Origin: Amycolatopsis sacchari
Lineage (GTDB): Bacteria > Actinomycetota > Actinomycetes > Mycobacteriales > Pseudonocardiaceae
Assembly (NCBI RefSeq): GCF_900114035.1
Contig: NZ_FORP01000015.1
Span: 62,001 to 126,000, forward strand
DNA length: 64,000 bases
Direction of reading: 5' to 3'
A program made the position numbers and the translations under genes. The notes under the pieces were generated by a model. That model was given only the letters and a program-made list of their open reading frames with translations, made no database searches and was not told the DNA's origin. Below, piece by piece: positions 16,948-25,372 of the stretch (position 1 is the first letter of the stretch; each line of letters opens with the position of its first letter).

Positions 16948-19737
16948 TCAGGGCACCGGCACCGGTTCCGGCCCGGGGAGCCGATCGAGGGCGTCCCGCA
17001 GCGCCGCCCGGGTCGAGATCCCGAGCTTGGGGAACACGCGGTAGAGGTGCCCGCCCACCGTCCGAGGCGAGAGGTACAAGCGCCGGGCGATCTCCTTGTT
17101 GCTCAACCCCGCCGCGGCGAGCTCCGCGATCGCCCGTTCCTGAGCGGTCAGGGCGTTGTCCGCGAGGAGGACGGGGCGGGGCAGGCCCGGATCCCGCGCG
17201 GCGCGCAGTTCGCGTCTCGTGCGCTCCGCCCACGGAACGGCGTCGAGCGCTTCGAACTTCTCCAGAGCCGAGTTCAGGACCTGCCGCGCTCGCACGAAAC
17301 GCAGGTCCCGCCGCAGCCGTTCGCCGTAGGCCAGCTGGACGCGAGCGAGGTCGAAGGGGAAATCGTCCGCTCCCTCGACGGCGAGCGCGCGCTCGAAAAG
17401 CCGCGCAGCACGCTCGCCTTCCGCGACCAGCGCCCGCGCGGCCCACGCGTTCACCGCCATGCGGGGTGACACCGCCGCGACGTCGTTCGCCACGATCGCC
17501 GCCACGTGGGCGCGCGCCGCCTCCCCCCTGCCCGTCTTCAGCGCGGACTCGACCAGGTCGAAGGCCACCCACATCGCGACCGGCCGGTGGGGGGCGAAGG
17601 CGCCCGGTGAGCTGAGCGCGCTGGCGTGGCGGAAGGCCGATTCCCAGTCCCCGGCGGCGATCGCGGCCAGGGTGCGGGCGTGGGCGGCGTGGTGCCCCGG
17701 TGTGGCCGCCCTGCGGGCGCGGGCCACCCGGTCCAGCTCGGTGGTCAACTCGCGCACCGCCGGGACGTTCCCGCGGACCGCGGCGAGTAGAGCCTTGTTG
17801 TACAGGAAGTACCAGACGAGGAACCGGTAACCGTGGGCCTGGCAGCGCTCGATCCCCTCCTCCGCGAGGTGTTCTGCCTCCTCCCACCGGCCGGAGGCGA
17901 AGTCGTCGAGGCACAACAGCATCAGCGCCCCCAGGCCCGACCGGATCGCGCCGTCCCCGCGACCGCTCTCGACGAGCCGCCACGCCACCTCGCGGCAACC
18001 GGCCACCATGTCGACGTAGACGGCCGAGGTCAGCAGGCGGATGATCTGGGCCGGCTCGTGCTCGTCGACGTGACTGCTGATCAGCTCCCGCAGTCGCGCC
18101 CGCAGTTCCGCGCCCCGCCGCACCGTGTCGGTGAACGCCGGACTCTGGATTCCCAGCAGGGGCAGCGCGTCCGGCCCGAGCCGGGCGAGCGCCCGCTCGA
18201 AGGACGTCCAGTACTCCTCCCGCCCCGCCCACCAGCAGAGGAAGAGCAGCGTCGTCATCGCCTCGCCGAGTTCGTGGTCCGGGGCCGCCCGTATCCGCAA
18301 CTCCCGTTCGACGGCCGCGGCCAGGAGGCGGTGGGCCGAGTCGATGTCTCCGTCGCCGTTGACCATGGTGTAGGCCGCCGCCGACGCCCCGTGGAGCGAA
18401 GCCGTGATCGACGGATCGAGCCGGCGTGCCTCGTCGAGGAAGCGAGCCGCGGCGCCCAGATCGCCCGTGACCTGCGCGGCGAGGGACGCGGCCTGGGCGA
18501 GCCGCCGGGCCGCGGCGGAACCGAGAGGGCTCAGCCGGGCGGCGCGGGCGAGCAGAGCGGTGGACACGGGGGCGTCGCCTCCGGCGAGTGCACCGCGCGC
18601 CGCCAGTTCGAGACGTCCCGCCACGCCCTCGTCCGGCGTGACGGCCGCCTCCGCGAGGTGCCAGGTCTGCCTGACCGGGTCGTCGTCCAGTCCGGTCGCG
18701 ATCGCGGCGTGTGCACGTCGCACGTCCGCCGGCGCGGCCGAGCGGACGATCGCCGAGCGGATGAGGGGATGGCCGAACGCCACCGTCATCGACTCCCGGT
18801 CGACCGTGACGAGCCCCGCCGACTCCGCCGGCGCAAGGGCGTCGACCGGCAGACCGCCGCGTACCAGTTTCCGGACGTCGGGCCTCCCGGCGACGGCCAC
18901 GAGCAGCAGCGCCTCCCGGGTCCTGACAGGCAGTCCGGTGGTCCGGACCGCGAACGCCCGTTCCAGTTTCGACGTCAGCGGCATCACCGTCGGCAGGTGG
19001 GCCAGCGGATCCGCGAAGTCGGGCACGGATCTGACGAGTTCCAGCAGTGCGAGGGGGTTGCCGTCGGCCTCCGACAGCACGCGCCGGCGCAGTCGCGGGG
19101 GCAGGGCGGGGTGGCGGCGGGCGAGCAGTTCCCGCGCGTGCTCCCGCGGCAGCCGGTGGACGGGGACCACGGGGATGCCACCGCCGTCCAGGACGGTGGC
19201 GCGCGCCGCGCGCTCGGCGGCGAGCACCCCGGTCCGCGTGCCCCGCACCCGTCTCGCCACGAACCCGATCGCGGCCACGCTCGCCCTGTCGAGCCACTGC
19301 AGGTCGTCCACGCACAACAGCACGGGCCGGTCCTCGCTGGCGCGGGTCACCAGTTCGAGTACGGCGCTGTACGTCACGAGCGGGCGTGGGACAGGACCGT
19401 TCCGCAGTCCGAGCGCGAGGAGGACGGCGTCCCGCAGGTCCGGGCCGACCTCGTCCAGCGCGTTCCGCAGCGGTGCGAGCAGGGCGTGGAGACCCGCGAA
19501 CCCGATTTCCGCCTCGAACTCGGCACCGGCCACCCGGAGCACTCTCGTCCCGGTCTCCTCGGCGAACGCGCAGGCCGCGTCCAGTAGCGCCGTCTTGCCG
19601 ACCCCCGCCTCGCCGACCAGTACGCGTGCGGCCCCTTCGTGGCGGGACCGTTCGACGAAGCCGCGCAGCTCGCCGAGCAGGTCGTCCCGGCCGATCAGAC
19701 CGGGCGCCGGGTCCTCGCTACGGGGATCACCCGTCAT
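16948..19737 (-). CDS. large LuxR-family ATPase regulator (LAL/STAND type)
   Basis: A 929-residue signal-transduction ATPase. Walker A (GEAGVGKT) lies at about residues 42-50 and Walker B (LLCVDDLQWLD) near residue 145. A long helical-repeat, TPR-like middle follows. A C-terminal LuxR helix-turn-helix (LTAQERAIAELAAAGLSNKE, R-R-L-Y-L-S-P-R-T-V) occupies roughly residues 855-915. LAL regulators are often pathway-specific activators in actinobacteria. It is divergent from the HxlR-ketoacyl synthase unit, with a spacer of only 74 bases, so that unit is a possible target. The DUF4331/NiCoT operon is convergent. The ligand is unknown. Confidence 0.92.
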   Translation of the reverse strand: MTGDPRSEDPAPGLIGRDDLLGELRGFVERSRHEGAARVLVGEAGVGKTALLDAACAFAEETGTRVLRVAGAEFEAEIGFAGLHALLAPLRNALDEVGPDLRDAVLLALGLRNGPVPRPLVTYSAVLELVTRASEDRPVLLCVDDLQWLDRASVAAIGFVARRVRGTRTGVLAAERAARATVLDGGGIPVVPVHRLPREHARELLARRHPALPPRLRRRVLSEADGNPLALLELVRSVPDFADPLAHLPTVMPLTSKLERAFAVRTTGLPVRTREALLLVAVAGRPDVRKLVRGGLPVDALAPAESAGLVTVDRESMTVAFGHPLIRSAIVRSAAPADVRRAHAAIATGLDDDPVRQTWHLAEAAVTPDEGVAGRLELAARGALAGGDAPVSTALLARAARLSPLGSAAARRLAQAASLAAQVTGDLGAAARFLDEARRLDPSITASLHGASAAAYTMVNGDGDIDSAHRLLAAAVERELRIRAAPDHELGEAMTTLLFLCWWAGREEYWTSFERALARLGPDALPLLGIQSPAFTDTVRRGAELRARLRELISSHVDEHEPAQIIRLLTSAVYVDMVAGCREVAWRLVESGRGDGAIRSGLGALMLLCLDDFASGRWEEAEHLAEEGIERCQAHGYRFLVWYFLYNKALLAAVRGNVPAVRELTTELDRVARARRAATPGHHAAHARTLAAIAAGDWESAFRHASALSSPGAFAPHRPVAMWVAFDLVESALKTGRGEAARAHVAAIVANDVAAVSPRMAVNAWAARALVAEGERAARLFERALAVEGADDFPFDLARVQLAYGERLRRDLRFVRARQVLNSALEKFEALDAVPWAERTRRELRAARDPGLPRPVLLADNALTAQERAIAELAAAGLSNKEIARRLYLSPRTVGGHLYRVFPKLGISTRAALRDALDRLPGPEPVPVP

Positions 19738-19789
19738 GACGTACCTCCTCGCCGGCGCGGCATTTCACTCCTGGCTCCGGATCCAGGAT

Positions 19790-19811
19790 TTAGATGCACT
19801 ATAGTTGCGCC
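19790..19811 (+). promoter_or_regulatory. candidate leaderless promoter of the HxlR gene, with TTAGATGCACT
   Basis: TATAGT at 19800-19805 fits a -10 box (TAnnnT) placed 6 bases before ATG 19812, the spacing expected for a leaderless transcript. No Shine-Dalgarno precedes that ATG. The 11-mer TTAGATGCACT (19790-19800) overlaps the -10 and matches 10/11 with 3617-3627 near the other HxlR gene, so autoregulation is plausible. No clear -35 is visible. Confidence 0.4.
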
Positions 19812-20186
19812 ATGACTTCTCGTGCCACCCCCGCCGGGTCCGACGGCGCCTCCGAAGGGCTCTACCGGGGCGCGGATTTGTGCATCGCCCAGATCGGGGA
19901 GAAATGGTCGCTCCTCATCGTCAGGGAGGTGCTCGCCGGGAACACCAAGTTCTCCGAGATCCGGGCCGCTCTCGGCCTGAGCCACGACGTGCTCAGCGAC
20001 CGGCTGCAGACCCTCGTGCAGCGCCTCATCCTGCGCCGCGAGAGCTACCGCGAGCCCGGTTCCCGCGTCCGCGAGCGCTACCTGCCCACCGAGGCCGCGG
20101 AGGCGCTCGTCCCCGTGCTGCGGGCGATGGACGAGTGGGGCAGGCGCTACGGCGCGGAAGGCCGGCGCAAGGCGGCCCGCTCGTGA
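19812..20186 (+). CDS. HxlR-family transcriptional regulator
   Basis: A 124-residue winged-helix protein. The HxlR core is C-I-A-Q-I-G-E-K-W-S-L-L-I-V-R-E-V, then KFSEIRAALGLSHDVLSDRL (recognition helix) and Y-L-P-T-E-A-A-E-A-L. I prefer ATG 19812 to ATG 19794 because a good -10 box (19800-19805) sits 6 bases upstream, making the message probably leaderless. Its stop overlaps the GTG of the ketoacyl synthase gene (GTGA at 20183-20186), so it is co-translated with the enzyme and may regulate the whole unit. The Cys near the N-terminus is where redox-sensing HxlR members carry their sensor, but a thiol role here is only a possibility. Confidence 0.9.
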   Translation: MTSRATPAGSDGASEGLYRGADLCIAQIGEKWSLLIVREVLAGNTKFSEIRAALGLSHDVLSDRLQTLVQRLILRRESYREPGSRVRERYLPTEAAEALVPVLRAMDEWGRRYGAEGRRKAARS

Positions 20187-21403
20187 GGCGCGCGGTCATC
20201 ACCGGCCTGGGGGCCATCAGCCCGGTCGGCGCGAGCGCGCCCGAGAGCTGGCAGGGACTGCTCGCCGGCCGCAGCGGCATCGCGCTCCTGGACGAGGACT
20301 GGGCGGAGGACCTGCCCACGCGGCTCGCGGCCCGCATGGCCGTCGATCCCGCCACCAAGCTGGACCGCGTCGCCGCGCGGCGGCTCGACCGGGCGGAACA
20401 AGCGGCCCTCGTGGCGGCGCGGGAAGCCTGGACCGACGCGGGGCTGGATGTGTCCACTGTGGATCCGAACCGCGTCGCCGCCATCATCGGCACGGGCATC
20501 GGCGGCGTCGGCACGCTGCTCGCCAACCACCGCTCCCTGCGTGACCACGGCCCGCGGCGGCTCAGCCCCCGGATGGTGCCGATGATGATGCCCAACGGTG
20601 CCGCCGCCGCGGTCAGCATCGACCTCGACGCGCGGGCCGGTGCCCTGTCGCCCGTGAGCGCGTGCGCCACGGGCGGCGAGGCCATCGCCCACGGGCTGGA
20701 CCTGGTCCGGCTAGGCCGGGCGGACGTCGTCGTCGCCGGCAGCACCGAGGCGTGTGTCAACGAGCTGACGATGGCCGGGTTCGGGCAGGCACGCGCGATG
20801 TCCACCCGCAACGACGAGCCACAGCGCGCCTCCAGCCCGTTCGACCGCGCACGGGACGGGTTCGTCCTCGGCGAGGGAGCGGCGGCTGTGCTCATCGAGA
20901 GCGAGGAGCACGCCCGTGCACGCGGGCGGGTCCCCTACGCGACCCTCGCCGGTGCCGCGATCACTTCCGACGCGCACGACATGGTCGCTCCCGAACCGAA
21001 CGGGGACGGGCAGATCCGCGCCATGCGGGCCGCCGTGGAGGACGCCGGGCTGTCCCCCCGCGACATCGGTCACCTCAACGCCCACGCCACGTCCACCCCG
21101 GCCGGTGACGTCGTCGAAGCCCGCGCCATCCGCACCGTCTTCGGGACCCACGCCCCCGTCGTGTCCGCGGTGAAGGCGATGACGGGGCACCTGCTGGGCG
21201 GGGCAGGCTCGTTCGAGGCCGTCGCCACCGTGCTGGCGCTCGCGCACCAGACGGCGCCGCCCACACCCACGCTGGCCGACCTCGAAACCGGTCTGGACAT
21301 CGACGTGACCCGCGACCGCCCGAGACCACTGCGGTTCGAAGCGGCGCTCAGCAACTCCTTCGGCTTCGGCGGGCACAACACCGCCCTCGTCTTCACCAGG
21401 TAG
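20183..21403 (+). CDS. beta-ketoacyl-ACP synthase, KAS II/FabF-like, stand-alone
   Basis: A 406-residue thiolase-fold condensing enzyme. The catalytic triad is complete: Cys in V-S-A-C-A-T-G-G (about residue 161), His in A-H-A-T-S-T-P-A-G-D, and His in K-A-M-T-G-H-L-L-G-G-A-G. F-G-F-G-G-H-N closes the protein as in FabF. It should condense malonyl-ACP with an acyl-ACP. The gene lies outside any fatty-acid or polyketide cluster: no ACP, ketoreductase or chain-length factor is nearby, and its partners are an HxlR regulator (4-base overlap) and an NmrA-like protein (7 bases downstream). A special lipid or a small polyketide role is possible. Confidence 0.92.
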   Translation: MRRAVITGLGAISPVGASAPESWQGLLAGRSGIALLDEDWAEDLPTRLAARMAVDPATKLDRVAARRLDRAEQAALVAAREAWTDAGLDVSTVDPNRVAAIIGTGIGGVGTLLANHRSLRDHGPRRLSPRMVPMMMPNGAAAAVSIDLDARAGALSPVSACATGGEAIAHGLDLVRLGRADVVVAGSTEACVNELTMAGFGQARAMSTRNDEPQRASSPFDRARDGFVLGEGAAAVLIESEEHARARGRVPYATLAGAAITSDAHDMVAPEPNGDGQIRAMRAAVEDAGLSPRDIGHLNAHATSTPAGDVVEARAIRTVFGTHAPVVSAVKAMTGHLLGGAGSFEAVATVLALAHQTAPPTPTLADLETGLDIDVTRDRPRPLRFEAALSNSFGFGGHNTALVFTR

Positions 21404-21410
21404 GGATCGA

Positions 21411-22349
21411 GTGACAACGGAACCGGACACACCGGCCGGCCCCGTGCTCGTGACGGGCGCGACCGGACGCCACGGCGGCACCGGGGCCCACGTCGTCCAC
21501 CGGCTGCTCGAAGCGGGCCGCCCGGTGCGGGTGCTCACCCGGCGGCCCGGTGCACAGGCGCGGGAACTGCGTGCGCTGGGCGCCGAGGTGGTCATCGGAG
21601 ATCTGCACGACCGGCGCAGCCTCATCCCCGCCTTGCGGGGCGTCCCGCTGGTGTACTTCGCCTACCCGATCGACTCGGGCATCGTGCCCGCGGCGGCGAA
21701 CCTGGCCTCGGCCGCCCGCGAAACCGATGCCCCGCCCCGGGTCGTCGTGATGTCGATGGGACCGGCCACCCCGGAGCACCCCAGCGCGCTGGGCCGGGCC
21801 CAGTGGCTGGCCGAGGAGGTGCTCGCGTGGGCGGGCCTCGACCTGACGGTCCTGCGGATCGCGGCGCAGTTCCACGAGAACCTGAAACTGCTGTTCACCC
21901 GGTCCGTCCGGGATGAAAGCCGGATCCGGAACTCCTTCGGCCGGGCGTCCGTGTCGTGGATCAGCGGCCGTGACGCCGCGGAACTCGCCTCGGCCGCCCT
22001 GCTGCACCCCGAGCGGTTCGCCGGCCGCACGGTGCACCACCTCGCGGGCACCGAGATGTTCAGCTACCCGGAGGTCGCGGGCAAGCTGACCGAGCTGCTC
22101 GGCCGGACCATCGACCACCGCCCCGTCTCGGTGGCCGAGTGGCACGACGAACTGGTGGCGCTGTCGGCTGGGGGCGACGACACGGTCAACGTCGCGATGG
22201 CCGGCCACATCTCGGCCGTCGGTGGGGAGATCGCCGAGCGGGGTATGCGGCTGGCCGCCGATCCGGCCCGGTTCGAGCAGCTGACCGGACGCCGTCCGAC
22301 GCCGCTCGACGACTTCCTCGCCGCCGCCTCGGCCGCGTGGCGGCCCTAA
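21411..22349 (+). CDS. NmrA-like / atypical SDR NAD(P)-binding protein
   Basis: A 312-residue atypical SDR. The nucleotide motif V-T-G-A-T-G-R-H-G-G-T-G is at about residues 15-26. G-D-L-H-D-R-R-S-L follows, the position where such proteins contact the adenosine, and L-T-V-L-R-I-A-A-Q-F-H-E-N-L is typical of the NmrA/azoreductase-like group. There is no obvious Tyr-x-x-x-Lys, as expected for regulatory or quinone-reductase-like members. The GTG start is 7 bases after the ketoacyl synthase stop, which indicates one operon. Its end overlaps the convergent pxpA gene by 4 bases. The function is unassigned. Confidence 0.85.
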   Translation: MTTEPDTPAGPVLVTGATGRHGGTGAHVVHRLLEAGRPVRVLTRRPGAQARELRALGAEVVIGDLHDRRSLIPALRGVPLVYFAYPIDSGIVPAAANLASAARETDAPPRVVVMSMGPATPEHPSALGRAQWLAEEVLAWAGLDLTVLRIAAQFHENLKLLFTRSVRDESRIRNSFGRASVSWISGRDAAELASAALLHPERFAGRTVHHLAGTEMFSYPEVAGKLTELLGRTIDHRPVSVAEWHDELVALSAGGDDTVNVAMAGHISAVGGEIAERGMRLAADPARFEQLTGRRPTPLDDFLAAASAAWRP

Positions 22350-23113
22350 CGCGCCGCCAGCACCTCTGCGATCGGCGCGACCCGCACGTCCTCCGCGGCC
22401 AGCCGTTCCCGGATCGCCCGCGCGATCTCCACCGCGTTCGGGCGGTCGCCGTGGAGGCAGATCGTGTCGGCGTCCACCTCGACGCGCTTGCCCGACACCG
22501 CCGTGACGTGCCCGGACAGGATGTCCACGACCCGCTGCGCGCACGCCGCCGGGTCCTTCGCCACCGGGTTCGGCTCGATGATGATGTGGCCCTCGTCGTC
22601 GTAGTCCAGGTCGGCGAAGGCCTCGCGGGCCACGCGCACCCCGGCCGCCGCCGCGCGTTCCGCCGTCGGGCCCGCGAGCAGCACCACGATCAGTTCGGGT
22701 GACACGGCGGCACACGCCTGGGCGATCGCGTCCGCCACCTCCGGCTCACGCAGCGTGAGCCCGTAGAACGCGCCGTGCGGCTTCACGTGCACCACCGGCA
22801 CGTCGAGCGCGTCCGCGAAACCCCGGAGCGCGCCGTACTGGTACAGGCAGGCGTCGGCCGCGTCGGCGGGCGAGAGCGCCATCGACCGGCGGCCGAACCC
22901 GGCCAGGTCGGGCAGCCCGGGGTGCGCCCCCAGCGCGATCCCCGCGTCCCGCGCCAGCTCGACCGAGCGCCGCATCGTCGCGGGGTCGCCCGCGTGCCAG
23001 CCGCAGGCCACGTTCACCGAGCTGACCAGCGGGAGCAGGTGCTCGTCGTCGCCCAGCCGCCACCGCCCGAAGCTCTCCCCGGCGTCGGCGTTCAGATCGA
23101 TCAGCTTCTTCAT
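22346..23113 (-). CDS. pxpA: 5-oxoprolinase subunit A (LamB/YcsF family)
   Basis: A 255-residue LamB/YcsF protein. Diagnostic stretches are D-L-N-A-D-A-G-E-S-F-G, N-V-A-C-G-W-H-A-G-D-P, GAHPGLPDLAGFGRR, V-K-P-H-G-A-F-Y and C-L-H-G-D-R-P-N-A-V, covering the usual catalytic and metal-binding Asp/His positions. With PxpB and PxpC it hydrolyses 5-oxoproline to glutamate with ATP (known for the bacterial complex). It is divergent from pxpB copy 2; the 138-base spacer should hold both promoters. It is the only LamB homologue in the window, so it may serve both pxpBC pairs. Start ATG 23113. Confidence 0.93.
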   Translation of the reverse strand: MKKLIDLNADAGESFGRWRLGDDEHLLPLVSSVNVACGWHAGDPATMRRSVELARDAGIALGAHPGLPDLAGFGRRSMALSPADAADACLYQYGALRGFADALDVPVVHVKPHGAFYGLTLREPEVADAIAQACAAVSPELIVVLLAGPTAERAAAAGVRVAREAFADLDYDDEGHIIIEPNPVAKDPAACAQRVVDILSGHVTAVSGKRVEVDADTICLHGDRPNAVEIARAIRERLAAEDVRVAPIAEVLAAR

Positions 23114-23156
23114 GCCCCCAGCGTGGGAGCCGGGCTCGGCGGCGGCAATTCGCCGG

Positions 23157-23180
23157 GTTGGCCAACGGCGGCACGGGTAC
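23157..23180 (+). promoter_or_regulatory. possible stress-sigma-like promoter in the pxpA/pxpB spacer
   Basis: GTTG (23157-23160), 14 bases, then GGGTAC (23175-23180) resembles the actinobacterial SigB/SigF form (GTTT-N14-16-GGGTA), with one mismatch in the -35. It points toward pxpB, whose GTG is at 23252. It is weaker than the four matches listed elsewhere in this window and could be chance in GC-rich DNA. Confidence 0.25.
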
Positions 23181-23251
23181 CTGTCCGGAACGTCCAATAG
23201 CGCGTCGGGGGCGGGACGGCGAAGGTGATCGCAACCCGGAAGGAGGGTGCC

Positions 23252-24154
23252 GTGCCCACGACCGACCTGGCGCTGCCGCCCGCCCGCTACTCCCACGGCG
23301 GCGACGAGTTCGTGTTCGTCGAGATCGACCAGGCGATGAGCCTGGAGGCCAACCTCAAGGCCATGACCATCACCGCCGCGTTGCGCGAGCGGGCCGTGCC
23401 CGGCGTGATCGACGTCTGCCCGTCCAACGCGTCCTACCTGATCCGCCTCGATCCCGACGTGCTGCACCCCGCCGAACTGGTGGACCTGCTGCGCTCGCTG
23501 GAGGAGTCGTCGAGCTCGCTGAGCGCCGACCAGGTGCTGCCGACGCGGATCGTCGACGTGCCCGTGCTCTACGACGACCCGTGGACCCGCGAGACGCTGC
23601 TGCGCTTCCGCGACCGCCACCAGGACCCGGAGTCCACCGACCTGGAGTACGCGGCGCGCATCAACGGTTACCCCGGCGTGCCGCAGCTGATCGAGGCGCT
23701 GTCCGGCGCGCCCTACCTCGTGACGATGCTGGGGTTCGTGCCGGGACTGCCGTTCTGCTACCAGATGGTGCCCAGGGAACGGCAGATCGAGGTCCCCAAG
23801 TACGTGCGCCCGCGCACCGACACCCCGGAGCGCGCTTTCGGTTACGGTGGCGCGTTTTCGGTGGTCTACCCGGTGCGTGGCGCGGGCGGCTACCAGCTGT
23901 TCGGCATCGCCCCGGCACCCGTGCTCGACGTTTCCCAGACGCTGCCCGACTTCCGCGACGGCATCGTGTTCCCCCGCGCCGGGGACATCTTCCGGTACCG
24001 CGCCATCGACCGCGCCGAGTTCGACCGGATCCGCGGCGAGGTCGAGGCGGGCACGTTCGCCTACCGCATCCGCGAGTACGGCTTCAGCCCGGCCGCCTTC
24101 CTCGCCGACCCCGACGCGCTCAACAGCGAGCTGCTGGAGGTGCTGTACCGATGA
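23252..24154 (+). CDS. pxpB: 5-oxoprolinase subunit B-like (KipI/AHS1), copy 2
   Basis: A 300-residue AHS1/KipI protein. The core M-L-G-F-V-P-G-L-P-F-C lies at about residues 160-170, followed by a V-P-K-Y-V-R-P-R block and V-R-G-A-G-G-Y-Q-L-F-G-I. The start is GTG 23252, set by AGGAGG at 23241-23246; the earlier GTG 23225 adds nine residues without support. The stop overlaps the ATG of pxpC (ATGA). It is first of a tight run pxpB-pxpC-carrier-carboxylase, which parallels the carboxyltransferase, biotin carrier and biotin carboxylase parts of urea carboxylase. Compared with copy 1 at 11336 it is longer in the middle and clearly diverged. Confidence 0.9.
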   Translation: MPTTDLALPPARYSHGGDEFVFVEIDQAMSLEANLKAMTITAALRERAVPGVIDVCPSNASYLIRLDPDVLHPAELVDLLRSLEESSSSLSADQVLPTRIVDVPVLYDDPWTRETLLRFRDRHQDPESTDLEYAARINGYPGVPQLIEALSGAPYLVTMLGFVPGLPFCYQMVPRERQIEVPKYVRPRTDTPERAFGYGGAFSVVYPVRGAGGYQLFGIAPAPVLDVSQTLPDFRDGIVFPRAGDIFRYRAIDRAEFDRIRGEVEAGTFAYRIREYGFSPAAFLADPDALNSELLEVLYR

Positions 24155-25122
24155 GCGAACTGATCGTGCACTCCCCCGGCCTGTTCACCACGGTGCAGGA
24201 CGCCGGGCGCGACGGGTTCTACGAGATCGGCATGCCGCCGTCGGGCGCGATGGACCAGTACTCCCACCGCGCGGCGAACCTCCTCGTCGGCAACCCGGAG
24301 GGCGCCGCGACGCTGGAAGCCACCTACATCGGGCCGAAGCTGGAGTTCACCGACGACCGCGTGGTGGCGGTGACCGGTGCCGAGGCGCCGTTGAGCCTCA
24401 ACGGCGAGCCCGTGCCGACGTGGGAGTCCTTCGCGGTGCGCGCGGGTGACGTGCTGTCGTTCTCGATGATCACCGCGGGCGCCCGGCCCTACATCGCGGT
24501 GAGCGGCGGCGTGGCGGTGCCGGAGTACCTGGGCTCCCGCTCGACGTACACGTTGACCGGGCTGGGCGGTTTCCAGGGCCGCAAGCTCGCCGACGGCGAC
24601 CGGTTGCCGCTGGGCGAGCCGACCGCCGCCCGTCCCGGCGTCCGCGTACCCGAGGAACTGCGGCCGGAGTTCCCGTCCGTCACTCCACTTCGGACGGTCG
24701 TGGGGCTGTGCTCGTACCGGCTCACGGAGTCCGGGATGGACTCGTTCCTCGGCACCGAGTGGAAGATCACCAAGGACGCCGACCGCGTCGGCTACCGCCT
24801 GCGCGGTGGGAAGCTCGATTTCGTCGAGCGCGAGCAGCCCTTCGGCGCGGGCAGCGACCCGGCGAACGTCGTCGACCTCGGCTACCCCGTCGGGTCGATC
24901 CAGGTGCCCGGCGGTGACGAGCCGATCGTGCTGCTCAACGACGCCGTGACCGGTGGCGGCTACGCGACCATCGGCACCGTGGTCTCCGCGGACCGCGACC
25001 GCATCGCGCAGGCCAAGACCGGCGACGTCGTCTCGTTCGAGCCCGTCGACCTCGACGGCGCGCTGGCCGCCCGGCGCGACCGGCGAGCCCGGCTCGACCG
25101 CATCAAGTCCCTTGTCAGCTAA
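24151..25122 (+). CDS. pxpC: 5-oxoprolinase subunit C-like (KipA/AHS2), copy 2
   Basis: A 323-residue AHS2/KipA protein. It opens with L-I-V-H-S-P-G-L-F-T-T-V-Q-D-A-G-R and G-A-M-D-Q-Y-S-H-R-A-A-N-L-L-V-G-N, the strongest family signature. Later come Y-I-A-V-S-G-G-V-A-V-P and P-A-N-V-V-D-L-G-Y-P-V-G-S-I. The ATG overlaps the pxpB stop. AHS2 forms the active face with AHS1 in both 5-oxoprolinase and the carboxyltransferase part of urea carboxylase. The next gene, a biotin carrier, follows after 13 bases with its own Shine-Dalgarno, so the enzyme may be biotin dependent rather than a simple hydrolase (inference). Confidence 0.9.
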   Translation: MSELIVHSPGLFTTVQDAGRDGFYEIGMPPSGAMDQYSHRAANLLVGNPEGAATLEATYIGPKLEFTDDRVVAVTGAEAPLSLNGEPVPTWESFAVRAGDVLSFSMITAGARPYIAVSGGVAVPEYLGSRSTYTLTGLGGFQGRKLADGDRLPLGEPTAARPGVRVPEELRPEFPSVTPLRTVVGLCSYRLTESGMDSFLGTEWKITKDADRVGYRLRGGKLDFVEREQPFGAGSDPANVVDLGYPVGSIQVPGGDEPIVLLNDAVTGGGYATIGTVVSADRDRIAQAKTGDVVSFEPVDLDGALAARRDRRARLDRIKSLVS

Positions 25123-25135
25123 GGAGAGTTATCCC

Positions 25136-25372
25136 ATGTCGACGATCAAGGCCAGCATGCCCGGCGTGTTCTACCGCCGCCCCTCGCCCGACGCGGACCC
25201 GTACGTGGAGGAGGGCCAGGCCTTCACCGCGGGGCAGACGATCGCGCTGATCGAGGTCATGAAGACGTTCAACGAGCTCAAGGCCGAGGAGGCGGGGACG
25301 GTGAAGCGCTTCCTGCTCGACGACGGCGACGAGGTGGCGATGGGCCAGGACATCGCCGAGGTCGAGGCATGA
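25136..25372 (+). CDS. small biotin carboxyl carrier protein
   Basis: A 78-residue stand-alone biotinyl domain. The modified Lys is in I-E-V-M-K-T-F (about residue 43), an E-V-M-K variant of the usual E-A-M-K-M; G-Q-T-I-A-L before it and G-D-E-V-A-M-G-Q-D-I-A after it are typical. Normal BCCPs are about twice as long because of an N-terminal arm that is missing here. The ATG at 25136 follows AAGGAGAG. The stop overlaps the ATG of the biotin carboxylase (ATGA). It should swing carboxybiotin between that carboxylase and a carboxyltransferase, for which PxpBC is the only candidate in the operon. Confidence 0.9.
   Translation: MSTIKASMPGVFYRRPSPDADPYVEEGQAFTAGQTIALIEVMKTFNELKAEEAGTVKRFLLDDGDEVAMGQDIAEVEA

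Noticed and set aside
16661-19315. An 884-codon open frame on the minus strand overlapping the LuxR-ATPase gene in another frame
   Set aside because: Its protein is dominated by Arg, Gly and Pro, the usual shadow of a GC-rich gene, and the overlapping frame gives a complete, recognisable LuxR-ATPase.
20183-22349. A polyketide or other secondary-metabolite cluster around the ketoacyl synthase
   Set aside because: No acyl carrier protein, chain-length factor, ketoreductase, thioesterase or modular enzyme is in the window; only a regulator and an NmrA-like protein accompany it.
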